Assembly (NCBI GenBank): GCA_012934845.2
Contig: WNNJ02000824.1
Coordinates: forward strand, 1-64,000
Source of the DNA: Pomphorhynchus laevis
Taxonomy: Eukaryota > Acanthocephala > Palaeacanthocephala > Echinorhynchida > Pomphorhynchidae
Length of the DNA stretch: 64,000 bases
Reading direction: 5' to 3'
The notes under the pieces are model-generated. The model was given only the letters and a program-made list of their open reading frames with translations, was not told where the DNA came from and did no database searches. Position numbers and translations under genes: made by a program. How positions within the stretch are numbered: the stretch's first letter is position 1; every line of letters starts with the position of its first letter. Below, one piece after another: positions 18,590 to 30,604 of the stretch.

Positions 18590-19950
18590 TTTATTTCGAT
18601 GTACATATTTTATTGCTATGCCGTTGTCTATGTAAACAAGGAAAAGAAATTAGACAAAGGGCAACCCTGAGGAAGCTCAACGTCAACTGGATATAATTCA
18701 GACCTCCTACGTAAAACACGAACACAATTCATACTTTGTTCATACAGAGAAGCCACAGCTACCCGAAGATAGTGTAGTACTCCATACTTATTTAGTGCCT
18801 ACCACAACCTCTCTCGCGGAACTCAATTGAACGCCTTCTCCAAATCGATAAAACATGTAGATCGGCTGAGCCAACTCCCAAGACCGTTTAAGGATAGTTG
18901 ATAGAGTAAATAGCTTATCCGTAGTTCCACGACCTGGACGAAAGCCGCATTGTTCTTCTTGCAACTGTCCCTCAACTATAAGCCGTATTTTTAACTCAAG
19001 ATTCCTAGCAAAGAGATTAACAGTTTGGCTAAGAAGAGTGATACCCTAATAATTGTAACACACACTTCGGTCACCTTTCTTAAAGATTGGTATCACTACC
19101 CCAGTTCACCACTCACTAGAAACCTTGTCCGACTTCAATGCAACGTTGAAGATCTGTGTTAGCCACTTCATGCCAACAACGTCGAGAGCCTTTAAAGCTT
19201 CAGGTCGAATCTCGTCTGATCCAGAAGACTTGCCATTACGAAGTTTTTTAACATCATCAATGACCTCTTCTAAAGAGATGAGCTCTTCTGTTGGTTATAA
19301 AGGTTCTACTTCTACAAGAGAAGGCATATCCATCTGATTAAGGAGACTCCTAAAATGCTCTTTCTAACAACCAAGAATTTCTTCAACGTTTGTCAGCATA
19401 AGTCATCTCTTGTCATATAAAGTTTGAGGAGTTTTCCGCTTTTCAACACTAAGTTTCCTAATCGTCCTCCAGAACATCTTCGAAGCTGATATATAATCAA
19501 GTTTTAAGTGCTCTCCAAATTTCTTCAAAGCCGCCTTCTTTGCTTCGGTAACTGCTCGAGCTGAAGTTCTCATTGCCCATTGTTACTTGTCTGGAAGCTT
19601 CCACTGATTTATATGACAAAGTTGCCTTATAAGCCAGTTTCTTCTGTTGGACAAAATCTCTAGCTGTTGGTGTCCACCAAGCAGTTCGATAATTTCCTAC
19701 GCGACAAGCACCTAATGCCTTCGAGCCACAACTTTTCACAGTTGCTTTGGCAAGCGAGTATCTGAACATCTCCCATTCCTGATCAATGCCTTTCACCTCT
19801 TCTGACAACCGAGAGAAGTCATCCCGGATGTAGCCAGAAATACATGTCATTTTCATTGTCTTGGTTTGCTTGTTCGGCTGTCTCCCGTTCCCGATATCAT
19901 CTTATGATTCAAAATCGCTACTGTAAGGAAACATGTCTCCGAGACTCTCT
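18590..19950 (-). pseudogene. RTE-like LINE ORF fragment
   Basis: From 19856 on the minus strand: NYRTAWWTPTARDFVQQKKLAYKATL, typical of the region between nuclease and RT in RTE-type LINEs. Then PTEELISLEEVIDDVKKLRN, GKSSGSDEIRPEALKA, GVVIPIFKKGDRSVCYNY, GITLLSQTVNLFARNLE and EEQCGFRPGRGTTDKLFTL, all classic RT core blocks. Several stops replace conserved residues (for example Arg of NYRGI) and the palm is lost after motif A. Dead and truncated at both ends. Confidence 0.8.
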
Positions 19951-20655
19951 ACCACCTTCAAAATAAAATAGTAAAACATAAAATTTTAGCAATTAGATAA
20001 TCAAATTGGCCATGAATATATATTGACCAATATAGACAAAGTCATAATCCGAGCAATGTATTTTATAAACAATTGACTCTACTGGATAAAGGTTTAGGCT
20101 TAAAAAGTTATGCATTTTAGGCAATTTTCTATTAAAAATGCAAACTTCATTAGTATTGATATTCATCACATTCTTAGAAATAAAATCGGATAAACGAGAA
20201 TTCCATCTGTTATTTATGTAAGTAATGCCTAAATAATTTACCTTTTTTGAGGACTATATGGCTTCTCAATATGGCTGAGCTATAAATCATAATTACTCGG
20301 AATGTGACTGTAATATTATATAACTATAATTATATAACTATAATTGCTCGGACTGTGACTGTGTCTATATTGACCTGGCTGTACAATGTTTATCTAATAG
20401 AATCAAGCAATACATCTATAATCTACAAAAATGAACAGTTTCCAGTGCCATTGCTCAACATTGTACATCACTTAATCATACAGTTGATTTTCAGAACGCT
20501 ATTGTGTTGTCTTACGAAAGCAATTATTTGGCACTTAAAATATAAGAAGCATTTTTCATGGCTCTGTATATATACATATACAACATGTATATTAATTTTT
20601 TTTAGAATAATATAATTTTTTTTAATAATGAACAATTTATTAAAAATAAACATAT
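19951..20655. other. Intergenic, nothing recognised
   Basis: AT-rich. Short duplications of TAACTATAATTATATAACTA near 20315-20345. The frames at 20304-20653 on both strands have no recognisable features. Confidence 0.55.
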
Positions 20656-20659
20656 TAAC

Positions 20660-23600
20660 TTAGGTTCCCGCAAATGGGCCTCAAATTGAAATTTACGATC
20701 CCAGACTGGGCAATATAATACAAAAAAGTTTCTCAATGTGAAACAGTAGTTAACTCTGTCATCCGAATAGTCGCAGAGATCGTTCTTTGTGCGCTAAAGC
20801 ATAATCGCCTTCGTATGTCAGAAATGCAGTTTGCGTACGATTGTTTGCTTTTGATGGCAATATATCGTGCAGCTTTTCTTAATAAGAGATCCAATTCTCT
20901 CCCAATTCCAGCAGCAGTCGAAACAATGGCTGGTATGAAAATCCCATCCTCCACCAGTGAAACACGCTCGCCATATTTAGCCATCTTGCGATTTGAATGA
21001 TAGTCGAATGTGGAACTGACAGTTTGGTGAGCATAGGATGGAGCTAAATGGTTAAAAACGCAAATGTCGACATAAGACCGCTCCATCCTACCCTCTGAAA
21101 AATTCATACACACAATGTCCATTCTCGCAGATCTATCCCTCGTTGTGGTGCTAGATGCAAACACTATACCCTCATCTACTGGTCGTAATTCCACTTCCCG
21201 ATCCATGCGATCATGCGCCTCACTTAGTATCGAGCCGATCGTGTCGCGTATGGCGTTGTGTCTGATAATTGTTCCGCCGCCGACTCTACAAGAGAGTACA
21301 TGTCTTAAGTTAAACACTTCTGAACATCGACAAATTCCCTTACTTTTAATTGGTATATTGTATCTTATCGCAAGTGCATCCAAAAACTGTTGCTTTTGTA
21401 AATAGAATCCAGACGGTTTCGAAGGAATAGATGTCAACCAAATTGAGGCATTCTTCTGTGCAGCATGCTGTATACTTCGAGCCATTTCTTCACTTGCATT
21501 TTCCAAAATTTGTTTCTTAAGTTGCTCGTATATATTCCGATTATTTTTCCGGTAACCATCACAAAGATCCTTTAGTATTTCCCCAATTTCAGAACTGTTA
21601 CTATGAATAACGTTTGCATTCGCTATTAGGTGTGATTGTTTAAAAACCTCTTCTGCGTTGGCTGATGGATCTATTATGCCTAAACCTCCATCTCTGGCGG
21701 GTAGTTTAATAATATCTCGAAGCTCTAACGTTAACACTCCCAATCCCATAATGCTTGGTATCAACTTCAGGAAAATATCATCAGCTAAGCCTCTGAACCA
21801 TGATGAACTTACTTTTGTAGTGCGCACCAGATGTGTCCATTGAAACTGAATCGTTCGTGTTAGCAATATATAAGCAGCATATGGATCCAAGTCTGCTAAA
21901 TCACACAGATGCTGTATCTGTACTCGCCAGGAGTTAATTGAACTCATGACTTGACACTCACGATATGCATCACATCCGATAAATCCTCCCAAGACCTTGA
22001 TACCATTTTTAACCACTTTGACTCCTTCTTGCATAAGATATTTGGCTTCATTTGTCATAGTTTCGTTCTTGTTTAAAAAACAGCATTTTGAAGCATTTAT
22101 GTGAAATCAGAAGCTTTTACCAATCACTTTTAATAGATCCCATACTTGAGACAACTCATGCGCACGGCCAATAAAAGTTGCATCATCTGCGTACCAAAGT
22201 TGGGTGACACCAGGTATTTTTTGTTTAATCTCTTCAATTATCGGTAAAGACGCCGCTGCAAATGCAGCCATAGCCAAAGGGTCTCCTTGTGTTACCCCTT
22301 CTTCAGATAGAATTGTCTCCTCAGCAACAATTAGCAGTGATGGCTTCGAGTAAGTATTGATCAAGAGTGTCGTCATGGCAGGACAAATCGCGTTTATGTT
22401 TTTGAGCAACAAATCCCGATTGATACAATTGAAAGCGTTGTTGGCATCTACAGTTAATATGCAATATTCACTGTTACTTTCAATTATATCTCTTGCATTA
22501 TGAATAATAGTATCGGTCCCACATTTCTGACCAGCACACATTTGTACTGCCCCAGCTACCTCCATCAATGTTGGTTTAATATATTTTAGCTGTGCCCTGG
22601 CTACTATGCGTCTCATAACTTCCCCTATACCGATAGGGCGTATTCCAGGAGATTTGTCAAGAGGAACCAACCGACATGCTAGATATGCTTCCAAGCTGTT
22701 AGGATTTAATCTTTCGGTTGCAATTTTTATTGCAAACATTGCGAGCACATTCGCCAATCTGTATGATTCTTGACCAAAACCTGTTAGTAGATATCTCCAC
22801 ATTTGCGCGTCCATACCGGATGGTCCTGCACTTCCATTTGATTTTTTAGCCGCTTTTATAATATCTTCTGGACTTAAATTCATGTAAATTACTTGATGAT
22901 GTTGGATTACATGTTTCAGAGGTGTCAATAAAATATACTCTCCATCTGCATCCGTTGCTCGAGGATGTAATTCTTGAAGACGTGTGAGCACTGTTTTGCC
23001 GTCCAAAAAACTATCAATCTCATGTATCCCGGATTTTTGTCCGCCTGATTTTAAAAGCCGAGCTGCTTCTCCAATTTTACTGTATTGTACCAATTTCTGA
23101 ATGTCCATTAAAAATCCTTTTTGATGGTTTTTCTTACGATTCATTGATCTCTGCTTTTGAAGAAATCGAGCTTCTGAAATTAGTTGGTCATACTTTTTTT
23201 CATTCCACATTATTATACGTCGTTCTAAGGTTTTCCGACGATCACTAATTCGTCGCGAAGGAATCTGCTGCAGAATCAGCTGGCAATATACCGAAGAGAG
23301 GTGTAAGATGGAATCACATTCTTTAGAATTTTCGTTAAACGATTTGATGTGTGAAGTTAAGGTTGCAATAAAATCTTTAGTAGCGTTACATCTAGGCAGA
23401 GTCATCAAGTTTGGAACCCAGTGAATAATTTCATAGAATGTTTCCATATACCAAGGTAAACGACGTATCGCATCCCGAGCAGTATGACCTGTCTGGTTCT
23501 CAACATTGTCACTAACTGCGTGAACGTGATTTTCACTATCATGCACATTTATTATCGATTTTACTTGAATGTGCTGATGATTACTACAGTTTGGTGCTGC

Positions 23601-23720
23601 GCAATTTGAGCAAGGAACTTTACTCTTGGCACATTTGCACTTTTTGCACTTGGCCGCTTGCCCGTCGCAAGTACAACATCTTACAGTGTTGATTGGACGT
23701 CCTTTCGTCATACCCTTCGT
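20660..23720 (-). mobile_element. RLE-type LINE, copy 1, nearly open
   Basis: A full-length or near full-length non-LTR retrotransposon on the minus strand: N-terminal Cys-rich domain, RT, CCHC knuckle and a restriction-like endonuclease. About 50 bases after the stop lies a conserved motif (about 20664-20684) seen at the same place in three other copies. Clade R2/CRE-like by domain order; exact clade not assigned. Confidence 0.85.
20733..23711 (-). CDS. RLE-type LINE protein: Cys-rich, RT, CCHC, RLE
   Basis: One frame of 993 codons interrupted by a single TGA at 22107-22109, where related copies suggest Gly (GKSF-stop-FHINASKC). Residues 11-46 are Cys-rich (CCTCDGQAAKCKKCKCAKSK, CSNCAAPNCSNH), a possible DNA-binding module. 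RT: LVPLDKSPGIRPIGIGEVMRR, CILTVDANNAFNC (motif A), EGVTQGDPLAMAAFAAA (motif B), QLWYADDATF (motif C, near residue 507). C-terminal third: CRCSEVFNLRHVLSC (CCHC knuckle), RHNAIRD, then ARMDIVCMNFSEGRMERSYV followed by DICVFN, the PD-(D/E)xK-like nuclease. Such proteins nick a target and copy their RNA onto it. Start chosen at the Met before the Cys-rich domain. Confidence 0.85.
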
Positions 23721-23869
23721 TATTACTTCGTCCGAGCTAGTCCTTACGGGGCTCCGTCAATAATATGCACACTAGTCAGAGCCCTTGTATCTCGGGATGA
23801 CTGCTGGAAAGTCGATTGTATGTTTATAAGAAACCAAAATTTTTTTTATGTATTTAATTTTTTTTTCAA

Positions 23870-24700
23870 TTTATTTTCTTTATTAGTAAAACATAAAATT
23901 AAAGGTAACCCTCTAATGGGCCCTATTTGTCAATTCAACAAAAAAAATAATTATCTGTATGTGTAGTTATGCAAAAACTGGACGATGAAACGCCGATCTG
24001 GATCCTCTAATGCACCGGGATACCATCCTTGCGAGACGGATGCCTATTCTACAACGCAGCGTTGAAATTACATCCGAATACTTAACCTCTGCTCTTTCGG
24101 CGATAGTATTCGCAATTTTTTTCAGAAGACTTTCCGTGCCCTTACCTGCACCTCCAGAGTTCGACAACACATCAGGAATGAAAGATGCTCTTTCAATTTC
24201 GGTTATTCTTTCTAGATATTTATTTCTTTTTCGGCTTTCGTGATACTCAAAACACGCACTCGGATTCCTTGATAAATTCGACGGCGCGAGCGCATTAAAA
24301 ATGCAAACATCTATTAAAGTACGTTCCGTCTTGTAACCAAACAATCCGTTGCATGATATGTCCAATCTCGCTTCTTTATCCTTAGTAGTTGTTTGTTTCA
24401 AGAAAGTTACATTTGAAGAAACAGGCGCTAGTCGAGGTTCGATTTGTACAGATGGACATATCTCAGTAAGCGTGTATGCTAAGAAATCCCGTACCACGTC
24501 ATGTCTCATAGATGGAAGTCCACCAAGTGAACACGAAAGCGAGTGCGCCAGAGAATTTACTGTACCACATTGACAATAGGACGGAGCGCTTTTTGGAAGA
24601 AAACCGTATCGCGCCGCAATAGCGTCTCGAAATTCATCGTTGCTTAGCCTTGAATTCCTTTCATGCGATGGATAAACTGAAAGCCATGATGATGCACCTT
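23870..24700 (-). pseudogene. RLE-type LINE, copy 2, C-terminal fragment
   Basis: The minus-strand frame from 24700 to 23967 begins GASSWLSVYPSHERNSRLSN, then CQCGTVNSLAHSLSC, GGLPSMRHDVVRDFLAY, ARLDISCNGLFGYKTERTLI and DVCIFNALAPS, ending SRCIRGSRSAFHRPVFA. CCHC and nuclease are open over 244 codons. The RT is missing: at about 24700 the sequence switches to a different LINE on the same strand. The conserved 3' motif lies at about 23903-23924. Confidence 0.85.
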
Positions 24701-27043
24701 TGGTAAACGAGAGACGAGGAGCTTAAGAAACCTTAGCCTTTGCTCTGGGGGACGTCCTCTTGAGAAGAAGACTAATCCCGAGATAGCCCAGGTACCCCAA
24801 AGGCGCACCTGGGTTTTCCCATTCAACGACAGATGCTGGGCCCGTTTCAGAGCCCACCTAGCTTTCTTTAGGATACGTTTGAGTATATCCAGGTCGGCTT
24901 TCGCCGACCAGTTCACCGAAACGGTGAACCTAAGGTATTTTACTCGACTTGTGAAGACAGGGAGTGGTTCGGATGCAAATATGGAGGAGAGCGTAGAGAG
25001 TGCTAGTCTCTTAAGTTTTTTCTTGGTTGCAGGGGAGCCATGAAAGACAACCACCTGCGATTTAGCGGAGTTTAGAATAAGGTTGGATCTAGGCAACTGG
25101 TCTTTTAATCTTAAAAAGAAGCGGCTGATGTCCGAGACTACGTCTTTGCACCTGCGTCCAGTGAACAGGGCTGTGGTGTCATCAGCGTACACCACTAGAC
25201 GTTGTTCACGTTTAAATATTTTGAATAGAATAATTGAGGCAGCAAGATATAAGATTGGAGAAAGTGGTGAACCTTGAGGCACACCCGTAATAGGGTAGAA
25301 CTGACGCGCATCAGGGTCGTCATCATAATAAAATCGCTTGGTGTACAGCAGTATCTCCACCCTGTTAACAATTCTCGCAGGCAACCCGAGGGACCTGAGA
25401 GAAGAGATAACAAAGGGAATGGAGATGCGGTCAAATGCAGCGGAAAAATCAAGGAAAACTGCCACAGCTAGCTGATGACTGTTCTCCTGACAAAACCGAT
25501 GCACTTCACCAACTGCTGAATGGACCGAGCGACCTTTGACAAACCCATGGAAACCAGGTGGGATTAAATTTCGCCTAATCAGATGATCGCGGATTCTACG
25601 CGCAAGCGCTTTTTCGTAGATCGATACGAGGGAATTTTGAATCGAAATGGGCCGCAGGTCTTTAGGACAAGAGACCGGAAACTTTTTTGGAATAAAAATT
25701 CTCTTGCTAATGTTGATGCCGGCTACATCGGATGGGGTGGCTAATAGCATTGTGATGGCCACCTCCCTTCTTTGATCGGTTGTCAAAAGCTGACAGACAC
25801 GAGAAGAGAGTGGAGCGACGGTTTTGGAGGTGCTTGGAAGAGGCCCCCAGGCGTTGAGAATATCTGTGACAGATAAGTCTCTACTCCTGAAGTCTCCCCA
25901 AGGCGGGATTGGTTGCGGAGATTGAGTGGCTCCATAGTTGTGTAAGGCAAGTGACTCTTCTAAAACTTTATCAAGGCCAATTCCACCGATCCAACCCAAG
26001 GCCCTATCCCTCCAACAAGCAAACTTCTCCTTCTTGAAAATCTTCCAAAAGGAAGACTGAGAAGGGTTAAGACGAGCAATGCTCGCCCTATCCCTACTCA
26101 GCTGGAACCAATATCTGGTGCGCCAGTATTCATTCGAGAGAGTCTGTCTGGCGGAAGAAGAGAGATTAGGGAGGTTCAGTAGTTTTGCTAGAACCTTGAG
26201 TTTCGTCGGAGTGGGATTGAAAATGCGACCTTTATAGGTTGTAGAAAGCAATGCGGTAGCTTGCGAAGAGAGGTAGGAATTAAATTCGGTTAAATTCTCA
26301 TTACCAATTCGGGGGAAGCGTTGGATAGCAGCTTGGAAGAAAGCCACTCTGATCGGGTCAAAGTGGAATCTTCTCCGAAGCAGCGTATCCTCCTCTATCC
26401 GCCAGCGAATTAGATCATGAGATGTGGACAGATGCTGTCGCGACTGCTCCGTGCAGAAGGGTTTTAACAACCATCTCTCGTGGAGCAGTAATAGGTCGAG
26501 GAGTGAATTCGTTGATGTGCAATGAAATGTAGGGGACGGTGGTTTGTGAATAAGATAACCGTTCCTGGCTCTGCGGAGAGCAGCATTAATCTAACGACCA
26601 GATCTGTCGTTGAAGTCACCTAGTACAATGTCATAGCCGCTATCGATAATACCATCCAGAAGGTCACGGTTCTTGTGAATCTCTCCTGGACGAATGTAGA
26701 CGTTGGCTAGACTGAGGCGTTTACCGTTCTTAACGAGTGAAACTACTAGACAAGACAGGGCAGGACAAGAGTAATTTAGCAGTAGGGAGGACCTTAAAGA
26801 GCATTTAACTAGGGTCAAGAGTCCTTGAGATGAAGAGGAGTGAGGTGGGGTTATGTACGGAGTATAGTGGGAACAAATTTGCTTTGGGATAAATCGAGTA
26901 ATGTCCTGGGGGAGACGGATAGACCGCGTCTCCTGGAGGACTATAACATCTGCGTCTCTACCAGATAAAAGTCTAAGGGCAGAAGCACCTCCCGAATTCC
27001 ACTGAAGAATATTCAGTGAAAAAGGCTCAGGTTTACTCACCAT
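24700..27043 (-). CDS. LINE ORF2: AP endonuclease and reverse transcriptase (copy 1)
   Basis: From Met at 27043: SLNILQWNSGGASALRLLSG and DADVIVLQETRS are the APE N-terminal blocks; ANVYIRPGEIHKN and DIVLGDFNDRSGR follow. A TAG near 26595 replaces Trp (the other copy reads DRTGRWINAAL). It continues INAALRRARNG and LRPISIQNSLVSIYEKALARR, AVAVFLDFSAAFDRISI (motif A), TGVPQGSPLSPILYLAASI (motif B) and RLVVYADDTTALF (motif C), ending GRPPEQRLRFLKLLVSRLP before the fusion point. The C-terminal end past this point is missing. Family proteins nick DNA with the APE domain and copy the LINE RNA there. Confidence 0.85.
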
Positions 27044-27059
27044 TGGGCTAAATTAGTTT

Positions 27060-28015
27060 GAAGGGGGATGCCAACCTAGACAGAGCTAGGTGCAGGAGGG
27101 TTACCCTCACTGCCACTAGCCCCGTCGCGGGTCGTACCCCCCAGGGCAATATCTTCATTTCCCAGAGAAGCCTTCTTATCCTTGATCATCTTCCCCACCT
27201 TGGGGGGTGGGACTGTTCTGGCCGAAGCCCCCTCTTCTTGGAGTGGGGGGTTTTAAGCTCGTTAGGCATGGGGGCAGCTGTTGTCCCTACAAAAGAGGAT
27301 AGCAGAGGTCCAATCATTGTTTGAAATTGTGAAAAAATTACTCGTTTCTGGTTATCAAGAAGTTGAATGATGTCAGCGTTTGACATCCGGTCGACTGATG
27401 AACCAGCAGCAGAGGCGTAGTTGATCGGGGTTCTAGGCTTAACAAACAGTTGTTTATATTCTTTAAATATTCTGCAGCGCCTTGACCAGGCCGGATGTTC
27501 CCCTCCACAATTAGCGCAAGAGGAGGAGGCCTGACATCTTTCCCCTTTTAAAGCATACTGACAATCCCCAGCACCACAAACACCGCATACCAAGGCCTTG
27601 CTGCATGTAGAGTACCAGTGGCCCCAGGCATGGCACTTGTTACAGTGTGGGAATGTGAGTCGGTCTTCGTCAATTAGAGTGAATCCTAAGTTAAAACCTA
27701 GGAAAGGATTTGCTGACGATTTCGAAAGAAGCAGACCGGAATCAAGATCTGTATTTGCAAAAGCCACTGGGAGGGGGTCGCCCCCTTACCTAGGACTTGC
27801 CTCACTGATTGGAGGCCATACAATTTTTTCAGAGTTATCAAATCTTCTTCTGTTAGAAACAATGGAAAATTAGATATTTTAACTGAGCACTGAAGGGGTT
27901 TCAACGTTATGGAACCAGAGTCCAAAAGGTGCTTGTCAAAATAATCTTTGTATTCCTTTAATAAAGAGGCATTCGGGAAGGAAACTCTTACAGTATTGTC
28001 CAAAATCTTCACTGA
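27060..28015 (-). pseudogene. LINE ORF1 (gag-like, CCHC knuckles), copy 1
   Basis: The front part reads NRVLFNSVKILDNTVRVSFP and LKPLQCSVKISNFPLFLTEEDL, then shifts frame near 27770 to VAFANTDLDSGLLLSKS, FPHCNKCHAWGHWYSTC, CGVCGAGDC and CQASSSCANCGGEHPAWSRRC. These are the three zinc knuckles common in I/Jockey-type ORF1, which binds the LINE RNA. A second shift in a GC run near 27200 alters the tail; in the other frame it continues KVGKMIKDKKASLGNEDIAL. The N-terminus is cut by 5' truncation. Confidence 0.75.
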
Positions 28016-28058
28016 ATTGAACAGCACCCTGTTTGGGTGCTGAATTGAACAGCACCCT
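28012..28058. repeat. Direct duplication with snap-back at LINE 5' junction
   Basis: CTGAATTGAACAGCACCCT occurs at 28012-28030 and again at 28040-28058. GGGTGCTG at 28035-28042 is the reverse complement of CAGCACCC at 28022-28029. The first copy belongs to ORF1 coding sequence; the second is extra. Confidence 0.8.
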
Positions 28059-28089
28059 ATGATTTGATTTTCCTTTGTTCCTACAAATT

Positions 28090-28310
28090 GACATATACAA
28101 AGGTAATAATGCATAATAAGGAACAACGACGCCTGCAGATAATGGAATCACTGACGATTAAAGATCAAAAACCTGAGATTAATAAAAAAGATGGCGTCAT
28201 CAAAACGTTGAAGGTTTTATGTATTTTACGTTTTATTATAAATTGCAGATGAACCTTTAGGTCGAAAATTTGAATAAATTCTTTGTATTTCTGTGCAAAA
28301 TAAGGTCGAT
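28090..28310 (-). repeat. Dispersed repeat family X, reversed unit
   Basis: Reverse orientation relative to 17370-17900: GGTAATAATGCATAATAAGG, CAAAAACCTGAGATTAATAA, TATTTTACGTTTTATTATAA and TTGCAGATGAACC all have counterparts there. Further parts of the family are at 28540-28690 (TTACCTTTGTGTTATCCATT, GTGTTGTTTAATTTC) and 28975-29095. Confidence 0.5.
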
Positions 28311-28321
28311 CTACATTAGAT

Positions 28322-28409
28322 AGATTTGATTATACAAATCAAATCTGTATATTTGAATATAAAAGATTATAAAGATATAATCTTTCTTGTATATTTAAAT
28401 ATACAAGAA
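28322..28409. repeat. Three consecutive perfect hairpins
   Basis: AGATTTGATT (28322-28331) with AATCAAATCT (28337-28346); AAAGATTATA (28362-28371) with TATAATCTTT (28376-28385); TTCTTGTATATTT (28384-28396) with AAATATACAAGAA (28397-28409). No coding role seen. Confidence 0.8.
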
Positions 28410-28740
28410 TGTTTCTTGTATATTGCACGAACCAAACTACTCCAGACATCGCGATCCTGGGCGACAGACCAGAGTTATCTATCAGATAGTAAATTAACCT
28501 TTACTAAATTCAAGGAAATGTATGACTTAAATATCTTCAATTACCTTTGTGTTATCCATTGAGCACGATGTGACACCATTAAGTGTTGTTTAATTTCATC
28601 GTCACAGGCATATTGCCTCAGTCGTTTTTCAACTGTTTAGGTGAAGCTGATTCTTCACCCGCTTTATTACAGCCAAATCTAGATCATACTAAATCAGCTA
28701 AATCTAGATCAGAAGACTTACTGTCTTTCCAACAATTATT

Positions 28741-28930
28741 AAATCAAATCAGCTAACTGAGTCTACGTATTTAATATAATTATAAAATAAACAAAACATA
28801 ATAATAATGCTAAATCAAAATTTAATAATTAAATAATAAAATTAATAATTGTTTTTAGATTTTCTATAATTTAAATCAAGTTAAATAAAAAATAGAAATT
28901 TAAAATAAACGTCATTTTTAACGACAATAT
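28741..28930 (-). repeat. Solo EN-first PLE tail (minus strand)
   Basis: AAATCAGCTAACTGAGTCTA then CGTATTTAATATAATTATAA and the AT-rich tail seen at 56395-56540. It ends near 28920 (AAACGTCATTTTT) before the structured block. Confidence 0.8.
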
Positions 28931-29099
28931 TCGACAATTTTTTGTTTTTATAAAAATTCAGATTTCTAGTTTAAATTTTTACATTGTATTTTACGTTTTA
29001 TTATAAATTGCAGATGAATCTTGAAAAAGACAAATTTTAGGTCAAAAATTCGAATAAAATCTTTGGGGATTTTGCGAAATGAGGGCCGATCCGTATATT

Positions 29100-30110
29100 T
29101 GAAGATTGTGAAAATTTTGTAGATAAATTACATCATTAGAATTGAATGGAATATTGGATATATAAATCCGTTTACTCAAACTTAATATTTTTTGGGATTC
29201 TTATATGTATAACTTTTCACTGAGAAATATAAATGTATGCGTTATAAAGAAAGCTGTATCTTTATGAAAGTCGCACTCAAAGGGATATGGAAGATATGAG
29301 AATTTTATTTATATCAACAAGATTATATTCCATATAATAATTAATATTTAAGAAACTTTGATAATTGATTTATTGGCATAAAGATCTGCATTAAAGTGAT
29401 CTATGAATTAATTAACTCTATCTTCACGAAAAACTAATCGTGTTGTTTTTATATCTCGATAAAAATTGCATTTGTTATTTCGCAATAAAGAATATGCATC
29501 TTTTATTATAGCACTTTCAAATTATTAGTCGATTCTTGATTTTCTGTTCATGTGAAAAAAGTTTATTGAGCTATGTCCGTAATGACAACCAACCAGAGAA
29601 ATCTAATAGATTAGCCTGCTGCGCTTTGTCTTCAAAAGCAACATCCATGCATATCCAGTTTACAATTATATCCAATTATAAATATATTAAATATAATTTT
29701 ATAATTATATCTAATCATATTATAATTATAAATCGACTGTTCATTCATATGCTTTAATTATTAATTAAACAATAGAGTTGTGATAAATTAGTTTCTTAAA
29801 AATTAGTCAAATTTTGATAGCTGACTGCTAGAATTAAAAAATAAAATAAATTACAATTTTCTATTTTCAAAAAATTGCTATATTATCAAGAATATTGTAA
29901 ACTTGAAGATTACAAATTCCAAGCAAATGTATATTTAAAAATGTATTTTTAAAACAAAAAATTTACAAAAATAAGTTTTTAAAGAATAAACTAAAGCAAA
30001 ATCTACAACAAAGAAAAATATCAAAAATTGCAAACATAAGAATTACAAATATAATTTTAAATATTTTTTTGATTGGCGTCAGCCGCGAGAATATAATTGT
30101 TGAAGCAATA
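29100..30110. other. Intergenic, nothing recognised
   Basis: Very AT-rich. The frame at 29536-29757 has no recognisable features. Confidence 0.55.
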
Positions 30111-30116
30111 ATTTAT

Positions 30117-30600
30117 ATTCTTCTGATTGTGACACCGCATTATCCTTACAGGTATAGTTCTTATTCTTGATGCAGCAGACGCTAATAATCAACCTGGGTG
30201 TGTCTCACCAGCTGCTAATCCAGACTTACATTTCACGTTTCAACTCTTATTATCTGCTTACACCGTACACTGATGCTGATCGGATTTGAACTCAGTACGT
30301 CTATACCACGATCGTTAGAATGGGATCCTGGTACCGAAAGTAATATACAGATATGCATATCTACACCCCTGAGCAGCCAGCTAAGTGGATGTAGCGTTGA
30401 AACGCGATACAGACGTCCTGAGTTCAAATCCGATCATCATTAGTCTAAGGACTAAGCAGCTAATAATGGTCGACACGTGAACTGTAGGTTTGGGTAAGCA
30501 GCTAATGAGACCCATCCAGGTTGATTAGTAGCGCCTTGTTGTACTAAGAATATGCTCAACACGTGTGAGGATAACGTCGTGCCACAATCAGTAGAATAAT
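30117..30600. repeat. Palindromic SINE-like element
   Basis: The left part (about 30117-30302) and right part (about 30411-30600) are inverted copies of each other: TTCTGATTGTGACACCGCAT on the left against a diverged ATGATTGTGGCACGACG-type sequence read back from the right. The right half has tRNA-like control boxes, AGCTAAGTGG (box A, about 30379-30388) and GAGTTCAAATCC (box B, about 30420-30431). This suggests two head-to-head copies of a tRNA-derived SINE. A related 3' part is at 63440-63545. Confidence 0.55.
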
Positions 30601-30604
30601 TTTT

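Larger units (their letters stand above)
24700..28058 (-). mobile_element. APE-type LINE (Jockey/I-like), copy 1
   Basis: Minus-strand LINE with a gag-like ORF1 carrying CCHC knuckles and an ORF2 with AP-endonuclease and RT. 5'-truncated: the edge at 28012-28058 is a direct duplication with a snap-back between. The 3' end stops inside ORF2, at the same codon as the copy at 43391-46170, and runs into RLE LINE copy 2. ORF1 has two frame changes, ORF2 one stop. Confidence 0.85.

Noticed and set aside
20304-20653. Frames on both strands
   Set aside because: Hydrophobic composition follows from AT richness; no motif or neighbour supports them.
22107-22109. TGA in the RLE LINE as a selenocysteine codon
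   Set aside because: It lies in a Gly/Lys-rich non-catalytic spot and no SECIS-like hairpin is evident; a plain nonsense mutation is simpler.
30370-30450. Functional tRNA gene
   Set aside because: A and B boxes are present, but the acceptor and T stems do not pair, so it fits a SINE head better.
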